A stretch of DNA of 64,000 nucleotides from Halosolutus halophilus (GCF_022869805.1 NZ_CP094974.1:2170001-2234000), one strand, 5' to 3'; shown: positions 36,557 to 45,798, numbered from the stretch's first letter. The notes: generated by a model not told the origin, from the sequence alone. A program made the numbers and translations.

Positions 36557-37130
36557 TTAGTCGTCGATCATACTCGTTGCCGAGGTTTGGAGAGTCCCAG
36601 CGTTGTCAAGATGTGAGAGTAACGTCTCGTGAAGTGGTCCGTTTGAACCCACGAGTTCGTTTCCCGAGTCGATATCCCCGTTCACCTCGTAGGTTTGTCC
36701 GATCGCGTTTGTAACGGTCGCTCTGGCGGACCGGGCAATAACGAGACCTGCGCTAACGTCCCACGGATAGTGTGGTACTCCCAAACCGCGTCCGCGCTCC
36801 CGGCTGCGAGGTAACAGAGGTTGAGCGCAGCCAAACCCAACCGACGAATACCTCAAGACTCGCGATAGCTATGAGTGAGGAAGGTACCGTCTGGGTCGTA
36901 TCCAGAGAGCAACATACACTCGTCGAGAGATGTTCGATCTGTCGTTTCAAGCGGTTTCCCGTTGAGCGTCGCTAGTTCGCCCTGAATCGCGCTGAACAGC
37001 TCATCCGTTTCGAGCGCATAGACGACACCGACAATGGGTGTATCGTCCTCAAGGAGTGCGATTGAAACTGAGTAATTCGGGTTTCCGTGAGCAAAGTTGC
37101 CTGTCCCATCTAACGGGTCGATCGACCCGT
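36557..37130 (-). pseudogene. Inositol-monophosphatase-family relic
   Basis: The minus strand reads IDPLDGTGNFAHGNPNYSVS (the metal-binding DxxDGTxNF signature), then ALLEDDTPIVGVVYALETDE and GELATLNGKPLETTD. After a break it continues in other frames with GIRRLGLAALNLCYLAAGSA and YPWDVSAGLVIARSARATVT. The order is that of IMPase/FBPase proteins. The N-terminal ~80 residues are missing and at least two frameshifts occur. Non-functional. Confidence 0.88.
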
Positions 37131-37511
37131 GTATTTTAATTCTTTGTCGCTGTCCGGACTAACAAGTACGATTAGTGCTTCCGTTGTTTCATGATGAACT
37201 TGGTACTAGCTGGTCCTCAAAGAATGATCAGATAAACACCCCTGGTAACCGCTAGAACTTAGTGAATGGAAGGTAACTTAAAATTACAAGATAATCTTAT
37301 AACTGTAAATTATACATCTCGCACTGGATTTTGTCGATATCGTCGATGACTGCTTTGCACACTGCTACACACCACTAACCATATAGATCAAATTAGTTGT
37401 TTCAACTGCCCTGGAACTGACGAATCGAAGGGCATGTACCACAATTCGGCTTAGACTTCTACAAATATACGGATTATTTTCTCGGATTCCGGTAGAACCA
37501 TACGGGCTCAT
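37131..37511. other. AT-rich intergenic region
   Basis: About 380 nt, AT-rich, without a recognisable gene. It includes possible TATA-like stretches (AATTATACAT, TATATAGATC) before the chimeric gene, but none at the leaderless spacing of its start. Confidence 0.4.
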
Positions 37512-37526
37512 GTGAAAACTCGGCGT

Positions 37527-38321
37527 ATGAGTGCTGAGGGTGAGCAGCAAACCGTTCGGTGTATGGTCGCGAAAGTCGGTCTGGATGGTCATGATCGGGG
37601 CGCCCACGTCATCGCCCGGGCGTTCCGTGACTCCGGGTTCGAGGTCATCTACTCCGGCCTTCACAAGGCACCCGAAGAAATCGTCCTGTGCGAGTCGATG
37701 AACCGCTCGCTGACGAACGTCCTATTCGGCGGCCTCGGCACCGGTGACAGAGACAGCGAGGATATGGAGGACATCTACGAAGGGAAGATAACCGAATCTT
37801 CTGCCGAGGAGATTGTGATGCTCATGGAAACGGCCCAGCGCGTCGTTATCGTTCCCGGGTACGGGATGGCTGTCGCGCAGGCACAGCATGCCGTCGCCGA
37901 ACTCGTCGAACTCCTCGACGAGAACGGTGTCGACGTTGAGTTCGGTATCCATCCCGTCGCCGGTCGGATGCCCGGCCACATGAATGCGTTGCTGGCCGAA
38001 GCCGACGTGCCCTACGACAAGATGCGCGAACTCGAGGCGGTCAACCCAACCTTCTCACAAACTGACCTCGTGATCGTCACGGGGGCGAACGACGTTGTCA
38101 ATCCGAAGGCAAACACCGACGACTCTAGTCCCATCAGCGGCATGCCCGTGCTGAATGTTAGAGAAGCACAATCAGTGGCGGTCAACAAGCGAAGTCTCAG
38201 TCCTGGCTTTTCCGGAATTCCGAACCCGCTGTTTGCAAAGTACAATACGAGCATGCTCTTTGGCGACGCCAAAGAATCGATGCAGGAACTGGTCAACCAA
38301 TACAAAGACGCAGCTTCATAA
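37527..38321 (+). CDS. Chimera: B12-binding domain start fused to PntB NADP-binding domain
   Basis: A 264-residue open frame made of two unrelated proteins. Residues ~9-53 are the start of the small B12-binding subunit of acyl-CoA mutases, with [18 protein letters not shown] (the DxHxxG cobalt-ligand motif) and [14 protein letters not shown]. From residue ~54 the sequence is transhydrogenase PntB from the end of its membrane domain: [79 protein letters not shown] and MLFGDAKES. So domain III (NADP site) is complete while all PntB helices and the second half of the B12 domain are missing. The junction near 37686 is in frame. An in-frame GTG at 37512 is an alternative start. Confidence 0.88.
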   Translation: MSAEGEQQTVRCMVAKVGLDGHDRGAHVIARAFRDSGFEVIYSGLHKAPEEIVLCESMNRSLTNVLFGGLGTGDRDSEDMEDIYEGKITESSAEEIVMLMETAQRVVIVPGYGMAVAQAQHAVAELVELLDENGVDVEFGIHPVAGRMPGHMNALLAEADVPYDKMRELEAVNPTFSQTDLVIVTGANDVVNPKANTDDSSPISGMPVLNVREAQSVAVNKRSLSPGFSGIPNPLFAKYNTSMLFGDAKESMQELVNQYKDAAS

Positions 38322-38322
38322 G

Positions 38323-39376
38323 CTACAGTAGTTATTAGAAGTAATCACTCACTTTTGGAAGAAAGTTGATCAAAAGCGGTATCGATCGCTGTTGTGAGTT
38401 CAGGAAGTGAGTCGAAGGATCGGTTGCTAAGTGCTGATTGGAGTTGTCTCCAGCACTATTTGACCGGATTTAGTTCAAGTGAATATGCCGGTGACTTCAC
38501 GAAGGCGAGGTCGTTACAGGCCACCAGGTCCGTGACGGCCGACGCCTGAAAATACGGTGCTCCATCCAGTATAATGGTCAAATAATGTTCGAATTCTTAG
38601 CATAATATGAGAAAGATATGTTTTGCATGTTCGGCAATCACGTACTCTTCGAATCGAGAGAAAAAGCAATCACCGTCCTCGGTGATCACGCCCAACAGAC
38701 ACATCCAGTCGCGTTGCCCAGACAATTCGACGGATGGCCGCGTACCGCGCGGAAACCACGCGGCACGCGGTTCGACCTGAACAGATTTCTTGGTTTGATC
38801 GAGACAGACTACCGTAGCGTCCATTTCCCACCGCTTTTTTTAGTTCTTCGGAACGTTTCTTGCTCGTCAGCATCAAATTCGGCGGCTGTACGTCGTAGTT
38901 TTTGATAGCTCAATCCCGCTTCTTTGAGCAATCGCCGGCAGTTCGGGATTGAGTACTCGACATCGTCCGTCTCGTCGAGATACTGCTGGACGAGCGCCGG
39001 CGTCCACGCCGGCGCGTCAACGCCAACTTCCTCGGGAGGTTCGTGCACTATTTCTTCGAATTCTTTTTGTTCTCTTTCTGAGAGATTTCTTTTTTCCCTA
39101 GTTTGATGACATTAGTAACGGCCTGCTCAAGCGACTCGTCGGTGTCGAGTCGCTTGAGCCAGCTATAGATTGTCCGTCGTTGAACGTCGTACCACTCGGA
39201 TAGTTCAGTCTGCGTAAGACCGTTTTGTACGCTATTGCGGCTAAGAACCGTTGTGTCGGCTTCTTTCCCTCCACCTTGTCGAGGGCGTCTTGTAATTCCT
39301 GAATAGAGATCTCATCGAGATGATCTACTACACTCAACGACACTATCTGAGTGAAAAGTTCTAACGGTTACTATAG
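38323..39376 (-). mobile_element. IS630-family insertion sequence, degenerate
   Basis: A ~1,054-bp element bounded by imperfect inverted ends: CTACAGTAGTTATTAGAAG at the left, and the complement of the right end reads CTATAGTAACCGTTAGAAC (about 13 of 19 matching). The size fits IS630-type elements. Its right edge lies next to the target duplication of the IS6 element that follows. Confidence 0.65.
38345..39343 (-). pseudogene. IS630-family transposase, frameshifted
   Basis: From a GTG at 39343 the pieces read, across frames: DALDKVEGKKPTQRFLAAIA, a helix-turn-helix piece LTQTELSEWYDVQRRTIYSW, WTPALVQQYLDETDDVEYSI, SYQKLRRTAAEFDADEQETF, then the DDE part GNGRYGS/MDATVVCLDQTKKSVQ, the ILDGAPYFQAS motif and SLELNPV. 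At least three frameshifts and two stops interrupt it. Non-functional. Confidence 0.85.
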
Positions 39377-39378
39377 AC
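39370..39378 (+). repeat. Target-site duplication, left copy
   Basis: ACTATAGAC directly precedes the IS6 left inverted repeat and recurs exactly at 40073-40081 after the right inverted repeat. It overlaps the end of the IS630 relic, showing that the IS6 element landed at or in that end. Confidence 0.8.
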
Positions 39379-40072
39379 GGCGCTGTTCAGATTAGAGTTT
39401 GAAGAAGCGAGGCGGTGGAATTCGTGGTGCTTATGCCTGAATTCGACCGCCTCGCCGGATCTAGCATCGAGATCCAGTTAGATTTTGTGGAGCGTGAGCA
39501 GACACCGCGCGAGCTGATGCAGTTGAGTATCCAGCTCCAACTGCATAAATTATCACTTTCGAATACTGTTTCTGTATTAGAGAATTTCGGTGTCGAACGG
39601 GCGCGCTCGACTGTCATAACTGGGTGCAGAAAGCCGAACTACAGCCGACTGCTGGGAAACAGCCGGATCACGTCGCGGTCGACGGAACCGTGATCCACCT
39701 CGACGATCAGCGCTACTGGCTGTACGCCGCCGTCGATCCCGAGACAAACGTATTCCTCCACGTCAGGCTGTTTTCGAGCCGGAACGAAGGTGTTCTCGAT
39801 CTTTCTCTCAGAACTCACCGAGAAACACGGCGTCTTCGACGTCGTGTTTCTCATTGACTCTGCCCCGTGGCTCAAAGCAGCACTCCATCGACCTAGACTC
39901 CGAATTCGATACGAAAACACGGAAATCGGAACACTGTCGAACGACTCTTTCAAGAGATAAAACGACGTACCTACCAGTTTGGAAACTGCTTTCGAAACGC
40001 CGAACCAGAAACTGCTGAAACATGGCTCCAGAACTACGCATACTGCTGGAACCAGCTAATCTGAACAAAGCC
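39379..40072 (+). mobile_element. IS6-family insertion sequence (694 bp) with intact ends
   Basis: Bounded by GGCGCTGTTCAGATTAG at the left, and the complement of the right end reads GGCTTTGTTCAGATTAG (15 of 17 matching). A perfect 9-bp direct repeat flanks it; IS6 elements usually duplicate 8 bp, so one matching base may be chance. Size and coding content fit haloarchaeal ISH15-like elements. Confidence 0.85.
39433..40064 (+). pseudogene. IS6-family transposase, frameshifted
   Basis: The sequence begins MPEFDRLAGSSIEIQLDFVE, then LSLSNTVSVLENFGVERARS. After a frameshift near 39620 it reads DHVAVDGTVIHLDDQRYWLY and AAVDPETNVFLHVRLF (first two DDE acids), then after another shift LTEKHGVFDVVFLIDSAPW, and the last part GNCFRNAEPETAETWLQNYA and YCWNQLI. 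At least three shifts are required, so it cannot make transposase. A relative supplying it in trans may exist elsewhere. Confidence 0.88.
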
Positions 40073-40081
40073 ACTATAGAC
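40073..40081 (+). repeat. Target-site duplication, right copy
   Basis: ACTATAGAC, identical to 39370-39378, follows the right inverted repeat of the IS6 element. Confidence 0.8.
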
Positions 40082-40265
40082 ACCCGGATTTTCAGCGGGA
40101 AATCTCAGAAACTGCTGTATTTCCGACGAACGAAACTTGCCTGGAGGGCAACGTAACGCTGTTTTATATATCTGGAACCCGTTAATCACTGGTGACACGG
40201 TCGAAACGCACCGGTTCGCGGGCGGTCGAGGGGCTGAGCGGTGAACATATCACCGACAAAGAGTG

Positions 40266-40314
<49 letters not shown>

Positions 40315-40477
40315 CTCCCCGACGCCGTTCCGTGATTTAGAGCCCGTGCTAACATCAGGTAACCATGGGACTCGAAATCAATTCGATTCGCATAGCCGGC
40401 CAATCCCGACACAGACTTGCGATTACCGAATTTGGACAGGCAATCGGATTAGCATTGCTCCGGACGGGGGTCCAGCG

Positions 40478-40708
40478 ATGGATCTGAGCGACTTCGTTTT
40501 CGTCCCCGAACCGACCGAACAGCGACTCGGGCAGCGCCAGTTGGTTGACTATCGCAGCGAACGCGAGGTCTGTCTCCGGTGGCTCCTGTCGTTCGGCAAG
40601 AATCCCGAGACGGCAGAAGGGTACGCGGACGTCCGCTGCGTGCCGTGTCAGATCGGGTCCAGGGGCAGTACAGATCGCGGAGCTCGGATCGGATTGCCGA
40701 GCGGCTGA
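40478..40708 (+). pseudogene. Tyrosine-recombinase/integrase N-terminal relic
   Basis: The frame starts MDLSDFVFVPEPTEQRLGQR, then QLVDYRSEREVCLRWLLSFG and KNPETAEGYA. This is the N-terminal SAM-like domain typical of haloarchaeal XerD-like integrases. After EGYA the match stops and the frame runs through unrelated residues to a stop. The catalytic domain (R-H-R-Y) is missing. Its closeness to the tRNA fragment supports a former integrated element. Confidence 0.7.
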
Positions 40709-40790
40709 TACGTTCGATCACGTTTCAGAGGCGAAAACTGCGAGCAATCGATCGAACGACTGATAAACGACATCACCCTCCACCCAAGTG

Positions 40791-41663
40791 ATGGATTCCG
40801 GGATCGGATTTGCGATTGCTGCAGCCCTCGTCTGGGGGTTCTACATTTACGTTTTGAAACGGTCGTTTTCGGGGTATCCGCCGGCGGCGCTGACGGTCCT
40901 TCTCAACTCGTTCGCGATCGCGTGGTACCTGCCGATCGTCGTCACACGGACGGAGTTTTCGGACGTGCTGCTCGAGAGCTTCGGCCTGGTCGACCTGGCC
41001 GTCGTCGCAGTGACGATACTCACGACCGCCCTCGCGTTCGTGCTGTTCCTCCGGGCGATCGCCGAGGGCGACGTCTCCTACGTGACGCCGATCAACAAAC
41101 TCGTCCCGCTGTTCGTTCTGCCGCTCGAAATCCTGTTTCTCGGCCAGTTTCTCACTCGGCTACAAGTTTTCGGGGTCGTCGTCGCGACGGGCGCGGTGTA
41201 CGTCGCGAACTACGACCCCGGCGGATTGTTCCGCCCGTTCGTCAAGGCCGCGCGGTCACGACCCGCGCAACTCGCGTTACTGAGTGCGATGTGTTACGCG
41301 GTGAGCGACCTCGGGAAGCGCGTCTCACTGCAAGAACTCGCCATCCCGGGGACGCTCTGGGTCCCGATCCTGCTGGTTGGTGTCGCGATCGTCCTTCTTC
41401 CGAGCGCCGTCCGGAATCCGCCGACGGCGGTTCGCGCCGACCTTTCGAAACTCGCGGTTGGCGGGGCGATAGTCGCACTCGGCGAACACACGACGACGCT
41501 CGCGTTCGCGGCGTTGCCGGCGAGTATCGCCTCGCCGATCATCAATACGCAGGCGATCGTCGCCGTCGTTCTCGGCGGCGTCCTCCTCGACGAACGGTAC
41601 TTCCGCATCCGGCTCGTCGCCGCCGCACTGGCGGTCGTCGGAGTCTCGCTGATCGCGATGTAG
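40791..41663 (+). CDS. EamA/DMT-family transporter
   Basis: A ~290-residue membrane protein with ten hydrophobic helices in two EamA repeats. Seen: GFAIAAALVWGFYIYVLKR at the start, VSYVTPINKLVPLF at the end of helix 4, SAMCYAVSDLGKRVS starting the second repeat and SIASPIINTQAIVAVVLGG in helix 9, with a final LVAAALAVVGVSLIAM helix. Such proteins export or import small metabolites; the substrate is not predictable. The ATG is preceded by an in-frame GTG 3 nt upstream. It lies between the integrase relic and a second IS6 end and may be cargo of a former mobile region. Confidence 0.88.
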   Translation: MDSGIGFAIAAALVWGFYIYVLKRSFSGYPPAALTVLLNSFAIAWYLPIVVTRTEFSDVLLESFGLVDLAVVAVTILTTALAFVLFLRAIAEGDVSYVTPINKLVPLFVLPLEILFLGQFLTRLQVFGVVVATGAVYVANYDPGGLFRPFVKAARSRPAQLALLSAMCYAVSDLGKRVSLQELAIPGTLWVPILLVGVAIVLLPSAVRNPPTAVRADLSKLAVGGAIVALGEHTTTLAFAALPASIASPIINTQAIVAVVLGGVLLDERYFRIRLVAAALAVVGVSLIAM

Positions 41664-41869
41664 CCGGCCCCGGTCTGACGGAACGCCTCTGGGAGATTCG
41701 CTACGGGTCGAATTACACGCTCGTAGTTCCGCTGGAACGCTGTGTCTCAATACGATCGTGAGGACCTCAGGGGGTGTGACTCAGTTCGGGGCGTGAGAAC
41801 CACGAACTGGTGCCAAAGCATCCAGCCCACGCTCGGCGACGAAATCTTCGTCGGCAGAATTAACGATGG

Positions 41870-41987
41870 AGCGAAACGGTATACCTGCCAATTTGTGAAC
41901 TGCTTTCGAAACGCCGAACCGACAACCGCTGAAACATGGCTCCAGAGCTACGCATACTGCTGGAACCAGCTGATCTGAACAATGCTC
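41870..41987 (+). mobile_element. Right-end relic of a second IS6 element
   Basis: The plus strand reads RYTCQFVNCFRNAEPTTAE and TWLQSYAYCWNQLI with a stop, almost the same as the C-terminus of the transposase at 39433-40064, followed by CTGATCTGAACAATG, a variant of that element's right inverted repeat. Everything upstream is lost. It points the same way as the complete element 1.8 kb away. Confidence 0.8.
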
Positions 41988-42035
41988 ACGAGAGCCGGGC
42001 CAAACTACATTACCGTGATTGTGGTTCGTTCACAT

Positions 42036-43127
42036 ATGGCAAAAATATTCGCGTCCCCCGCGAACTATACACAGGGCCGTGGCGTCGCTGCGGAGATCGG
42101 AACGCACGCGGAGGACCTCGGGAGTAGCGCCGTCCTCCTCGCTGACGAAATTGTGATGGACATCGTGGGTGATACCGTCACGGAGAGTCTCGAAGACCAC
42201 GAGTTCGCCACCGAGACGGTGGAGTTCCGGGGCGAGTGCTCGGAACAGGAGATCGAACGCGTCGCCGACCAGGCGAACGAGTACGGGAGCGACGTCATCG
42301 TCGGCGCCGGCGGGGGCAAGGCGCTCGATGCGGCCAAGGCGGTCGCGGAACGGCTCGACATCGCCATGGTCTCGATGCCGACCATCGCGTCGACGGACGC
42401 TCCCACGAGTTCGCTCTCGGTGATCTACACCGAACACGGCGAGTTCGAGGAGTACTGGTTCCACTCGACGAACCCGGAACTCGTCCTCGTAGATACGGCG
42501 ATCATCGCGGAGGCACCGACCCGGACGTTCCAGTCGGGCATCGCCGACGCGCTCGCGACGTGGTTCGAGGCCGACGCGACCTACCGCTCGCACGGCGAGA
42601 ACATCTTCGGTGGGGCCTCAACCCGGGCCGGTCACGCGCTCGCCGAACTCTGTTACGAGACGCTCCGCCGGCACGGCGTCTCGGCCGTCCACGCCGTCGA
42701 GAACGGCGCCGTGACGGAAAGCGTCGAGGCCGTGACCGAGGCGAACACGCTCCTGAGCGGCCTCGGCTTCGAGAGCGGCGGGCTCGCGGCGGCCCACTCG
42801 ATCCACAACGGACTCACGCAACTCGAGGCGACCCACGACGCGACCCACGGGGAAAAGGTCAACATCGGCACCCTCTCCCAACTCGTCCTCGAGGGCAAGG
42901 ACGACGAGTTCGTCGCAGACGTCATCGAGTTCTCGCTCGACATCGGGCTTCCGGTCACGCTCGCGGACATCGGTCTCGACGATCCGACGGAAGACCAGCT
43001 CGATACGGTCGCCGAGGCGGCCTGCGTCGAGGAGGAGACGATCCACAACGAGCCGTTCCCGGTCGAGCCTGCGATGGTCCGGGACGCGCTGGTGACCGTG
43101 AACGGGCTCGGCGAACGCCACAAGTAG
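42036..43127 (+). CDS. gldA: Glycerol dehydrogenase (iron/zinc-containing ADH family)
   Basis: A 363-residue polyol dehydrogenase oxidising glycerol to dihydroxyacetone with NAD, or a closely related alcohol. Seen: VGAGGGKALDAAK cofactor loop, MPTIASTDAPTSSLSVIY, and metal ligands in GIADALATWFEADA (Asp), AAHSIHNGLT (His) and HATHGEKVNIG-like THGEKVNIGT (His). Length fits GldA. Start chosen at MAKIFASPANY, the usual N-terminus; the longer frame begins in the IS6 relic. Haloarchaea commonly meet glycerol from algae, so a catabolic role is natural. Confidence 0.9.
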   Translation: MAKIFASPANYTQGRGVAAEIGTHAEDLGSSAVLLADEIVMDIVGDTVTESLEDHEFATETVEFRGECSEQEIERVADQANEYGSDVIVGAGGGKALDAAKAVAERLDIAMVSMPTIASTDAPTSSLSVIYTEHGEFEEYWFHSTNPELVLVDTAIIAEAPTRTFQSGIADALATWFEADATYRSHGENIFGGASTRAGHALAELCYETLRRHGVSAVHAVENGAVTESVEAVTEANTLLSGLGFESGGLAAAHSIHNGLTQLEATHDATHGEKVNIGTLSQLVLEGKDDEFVADVIEFSLDIGLPVTLADIGLDDPTEDQLDTVAEAACVEEETIHNEPFPVEPAMVRDALVTVNGLGERHK

Positions 43128-43203
43128 CGCGTCCCCGTATCGGAGCGGGACCGCTTGACGGTCGGTGTAGGTCTGGCTTCCGGTTCGTCCCTGCTACCTC
43201 GAG

Positions 43204-44139
43204 TCAGTTACTCTGATGGGAGCTGATGCTCTCGCCGAACTCCGCAAGCGGTTCATCGATGTCGAGGAGGGTCGCACTTCGTTCCCAAAGTCGGCGGGCA
43301 GCATCGTCGTTTCTAGCCTGACCCGAAGGTGTTCTGGTCGACTGGTTCGCAAAATACTGGCCGGTGACGTCAGCGGCTTCGGGCGAGAGAGCGACGTACA
43401 ACAGTTCTGCAGCACCGTCGGCAACCGATGTGATACCTGGAACCACATCGAGCGTAGAGATGAGCGCTGGAAGCGGTCGTGGCAGGAACCGGCTGAAGTT
43501 GCTTCCCGGTATCGCTCCTGGATGGACGCTATTCGAACTGATCGATTGGTCCACAGCAGCTACCCGACGTGCGAGTTCCCAGGAAAAGAGGATATTCGCG
43601 AGTTTCGAGTGGCTGTAGGCCCACATCGAGGAATACGACTCGACGGTTTCGACACGTTCCAGGTCGAGCGATACACCGCGGTGTGCTGCCGACGATGTCG
43701 TTACGATGCAGGCATCGTCGGTGAGGTGGTCGATCAGGTCCGTGGTCAGCTGATACGGTGCAAGGTGATTGATGTGAAACGTGTACTCGACACCCAGGTC
43801 CGTGAGTCGACCCGTACGGAAATACCCGCCGGCGTTGTTGAACAGGTAATCGAGACCATCGGTTTCCTCCCGAACTGTCATGGCGAGTTCTCGAACGGCA
43901 TCGGGATCTGTGAACTCAGCCGGGATGAACGTCGCCTCGACACCGATCGTCTCCAGTTCGTTGACGACGGACTCGCCAGCGCTCACATCTCGTCCGTGGA
44001 CGATCACGTCAGCGCCGAGTCGGCCGAGCGCGAGTGCAGCAGCACGCCCGATCCCACTCGTCGAACCCGTAATCAGCGCGGTTTGCCCGGCACAATTCAC
44101 GTGACTCACGCCTGCAAGTTCTTCCGGACGATCTTTCAT
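43204..44139 (-). CDS. SDR-family oxidoreductase (retinol-dehydrogenase-like)
   Basis: A 311-residue short-chain dehydrogenase. Seen: TALITGSTSGIGRAAAL, VHGRDVSAG (Arg suggests NADP), LFNNAGGYF, NHLAPYQLTTDL, TSSAAHRG and YSHSKLAN with catalytic Tyr and Lys, then SVHPGAIPGSNFSRF. The larger size and the HINHLAPYQL/SVHPGAIP pattern fit the retinol-dehydrogenase/WWOX-like subgroup. Start set at MKDRPEELAG. It is convergent with gldA and divergent from a broken FAD oxidase. Confidence 0.88.
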   Translation of the reverse strand: MKDRPEELAGVSHVNCAGQTALITGSTSGIGRAAALALGRLGADVIVHGRDVSAGESVVNELETIGVEATFIPAEFTDPDAVRELAMTVREETDGLDYLFNNAGGYFRTGRLTDLGVEYTFHINHLAPYQLTTDLIDHLTDDACIVTTSSAAHRGVSLDLERVETVESYSSMWAYSHSKLANILFSWELARRVAAVDQSISSNSVHPGAIPGSNFSRFLPRPLPALISTLDVVPGITSVADGAAELLYVALSPEAADVTGQYFANQSTRTPSGQARNDDAARRLWERSATLLDIDEPLAEFGESISSHQSN

Positions 44140-44239
44140 ACCTCGACCACGAGTTCCGTCCTCAAAACGACACCCCCTCACCTTGTTATCTGGTGACGAT
44201 CGAGGTGCTTACGAGAGGCGATACTCCCGAGCAGTTCAC

Positions 44240-44880
44240 GGCCCTCGTAGAGGACGTCGTCTCTGTACGAGGACATACGCAACGCGGACTTGATTAACGA
44301 GTACCCCGCCGTGATCGCCCGCGTCATTGGCACATCCGACGTCGCTCGCGCAATCACGTTCGCCCGCGACAACGACCTCGAACTGGCTATTCGCGGCGGC
44401 GCCCACCATCAGGAGGGCAGCGCCATCGTCGAGGGAGAACTCGTCATCGATCTCGAGGGTAACACTGTACGCGTGGACGCCGAAAAGCAGGTCGCACACG
44501 TCCAGCCCGGCACCCGCGCAGAGGACGTCCTCGCCGAGACGCAACAGTACGGCCTCGCCACGCCGACCGGGAGCGCGGGAGAGGTCGGCATTCCCGGCTC
44601 GACGCTCGGTGGCGGTATCGGCTGGATCCGCCGGAAGCATGGCCTCGGAATCGACGCGCTCCGCAGCGGCGAGATCGTTACGCCCGACGGCGAACTTCGA
44701 GCGGCAAGTCCCGACCACAACGAAGATCTGTTCTGGGCCACCCCCGCGGTGGCGTCGGTAACTTCGGCGTCGTCACCAACTTCGAGTTCGACCCGATGGT
44801 ACAGGCCCTCGGAATCTTCAACCCGTACGACGCCGCCGAGGACGTGCTAGAGACCCACCGTCAGGTGAGGAATCAACGAG
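44240..44880 (+). pseudogene. FAD-linked oxidase (berberine-bridge type) fragment
   Basis: An uninterrupted part reads NADLINEYPAVIARVIGTSD, RDNDLELAIRGGAHHQEGSA, GNTVRVDAEKQVAHVQPGTR and GEVGIPGSTLGGGIGWIRRK, matching the FAD-binding_4 domain with its flavin-linking His. After DLFWAT the frame shifts and the match continues as GNFGVVTNFEFDPMVQALGI and NPYDAAEDVLETHRQ, then ends. The N-terminus is frameshifted and the C-terminal substrate domain is missing. Confidence 0.85.
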
Positions 44881-44978
44881 CTGGTTCGATACCGAGAGTT
44901 CGATAATCATACCCCAGAGTAGTGCCCATTGAAGAAGCAGAAACTATATATCTCTTACACCATTTCGTACAGCTACTG

Positions 44979-45635
44979 TCATTCGAGTTCGATATGTTCG
45001 AACCGTCCTCTCCCGGTTTGTTTGTGACTGTCCGCCAATGCTGACGACAACAGTGTCTGTTCAGCTTTTCGAAGATGCTCGTGGAGCGTTGCCCGGCTGA
45101 TCTCCAGTTCTTCAGCGAGTTCCTCGTTTGTGATCTTCCGCGGCCAATCGTAGTATCCTCGCGTCAGTGCTTCAGTGACGACTTCGCGTTGCCGCTCAGT
45201 TAGCAGCGAGTCGGTACTCGCTCTGAACTCCTCGAGTTTGCCAAGCGTGACCGTTCCAAAGCCTTCCAAATCGTCGATGATGTTTTTGAGATCGTCGCGT
45301 TGGAATACAAGGACGTTGTATTCTCGCTGACGGCCGGAAACTGTATTCGATCGTCGTAACGTACCATGGTTCTGGTAGATGGCCGAGTACGCTCCACAGG
45401 ACGGCTTAGTGATTAGCAGGTTCTCGTTGTCGAGGCGCTTGACGTGTTCGACGTGATCCGCAGCCTCGAGTTCCGATTCAAAGGCATCTGCATGAGGCCC
45501 GGCGCGGAGAACGAACGTCACGAAGCCATTTTGAATCTCCTCGATCTCGATCGGGATCGGCGTGTCGATATCCGCTGTAAGCCGTCGGAGAATGCACTCT
45601 CGATGCTGCGTGAAATGGAGCGTCGCGGTAAACAT
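44979..45635 (-). CDS. HTH_10 (bacterio-opsin activator type) transcription regulator
   Basis: A 218-residue haloarchaeal regulator. The N-terminal ~150 residues form a sensor-like domain (ADIDTPIPIEIEEIQNGFVT, RDDLKNIIDDLEGFGTVTLG) and the C-terminus is the HTH_10 domain: SLLTERQREVVTEALTRGYY, then DWPRKITNEELAEELEISRA and TLHEHLRKAEQ. It is transcribed divergently from the hydantoinase operon. Because such regulators often control the adjacent operon, it probably senses the operon's substrate. Activation or repression cannot be told. Confidence 0.9.
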   Translation of the reverse strand: MFTATLHFTQHRECILRRLTADIDTPIPIEIEEIQNGFVTFVLRAGPHADAFESELEAADHVEHVKRLDNENLLITKPSCGAYSAIYQNHGTLRRSNTVSGRQREYNVLVFQRDDLKNIIDDLEGFGTVTLGKLEEFRASTDSLLTERQREVVTEALTRGYYDWPRKITNEELAEELEISRATLHEHLRKAEQTLLSSALADSHKQTGRGRFEHIELE

Positions 45636-45723
45636 CGCTACGTCCGCCCGTCAAAGTCACGCACAGTAAAAAAGGTACGCGACGGGGTGAAAGCGAGACG
45701 TGACAGTATTGATACAAAAGGTG

Positions 45724-45786
45724 ATATATAACCTCCCAACAGGTGTTGGGGAAATCCTTACTCCCCAACGTGGTATCCATCATACC
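45724..45786 (+). promoter_or_regulatory. Promoter/operator region of the hydantoinase operon
   Basis: ATATATAA at about 45724-45731 looks like a TATA box about 70 nt before the start. CCCAAC-AGGT-GTTGGG (45735-45750) is a perfect 6-bp inverted repeat, and CCCCAAC repeats at about 45763. GGTAT-CCATC-ATACC (45772-45786) is a second perfect inverted repeat just before the ATG. Their place between the regulator and operon makes them candidate binding sites. Confidence 0.5.
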
Positions 45787-45798
45787 ACACGATACCAC

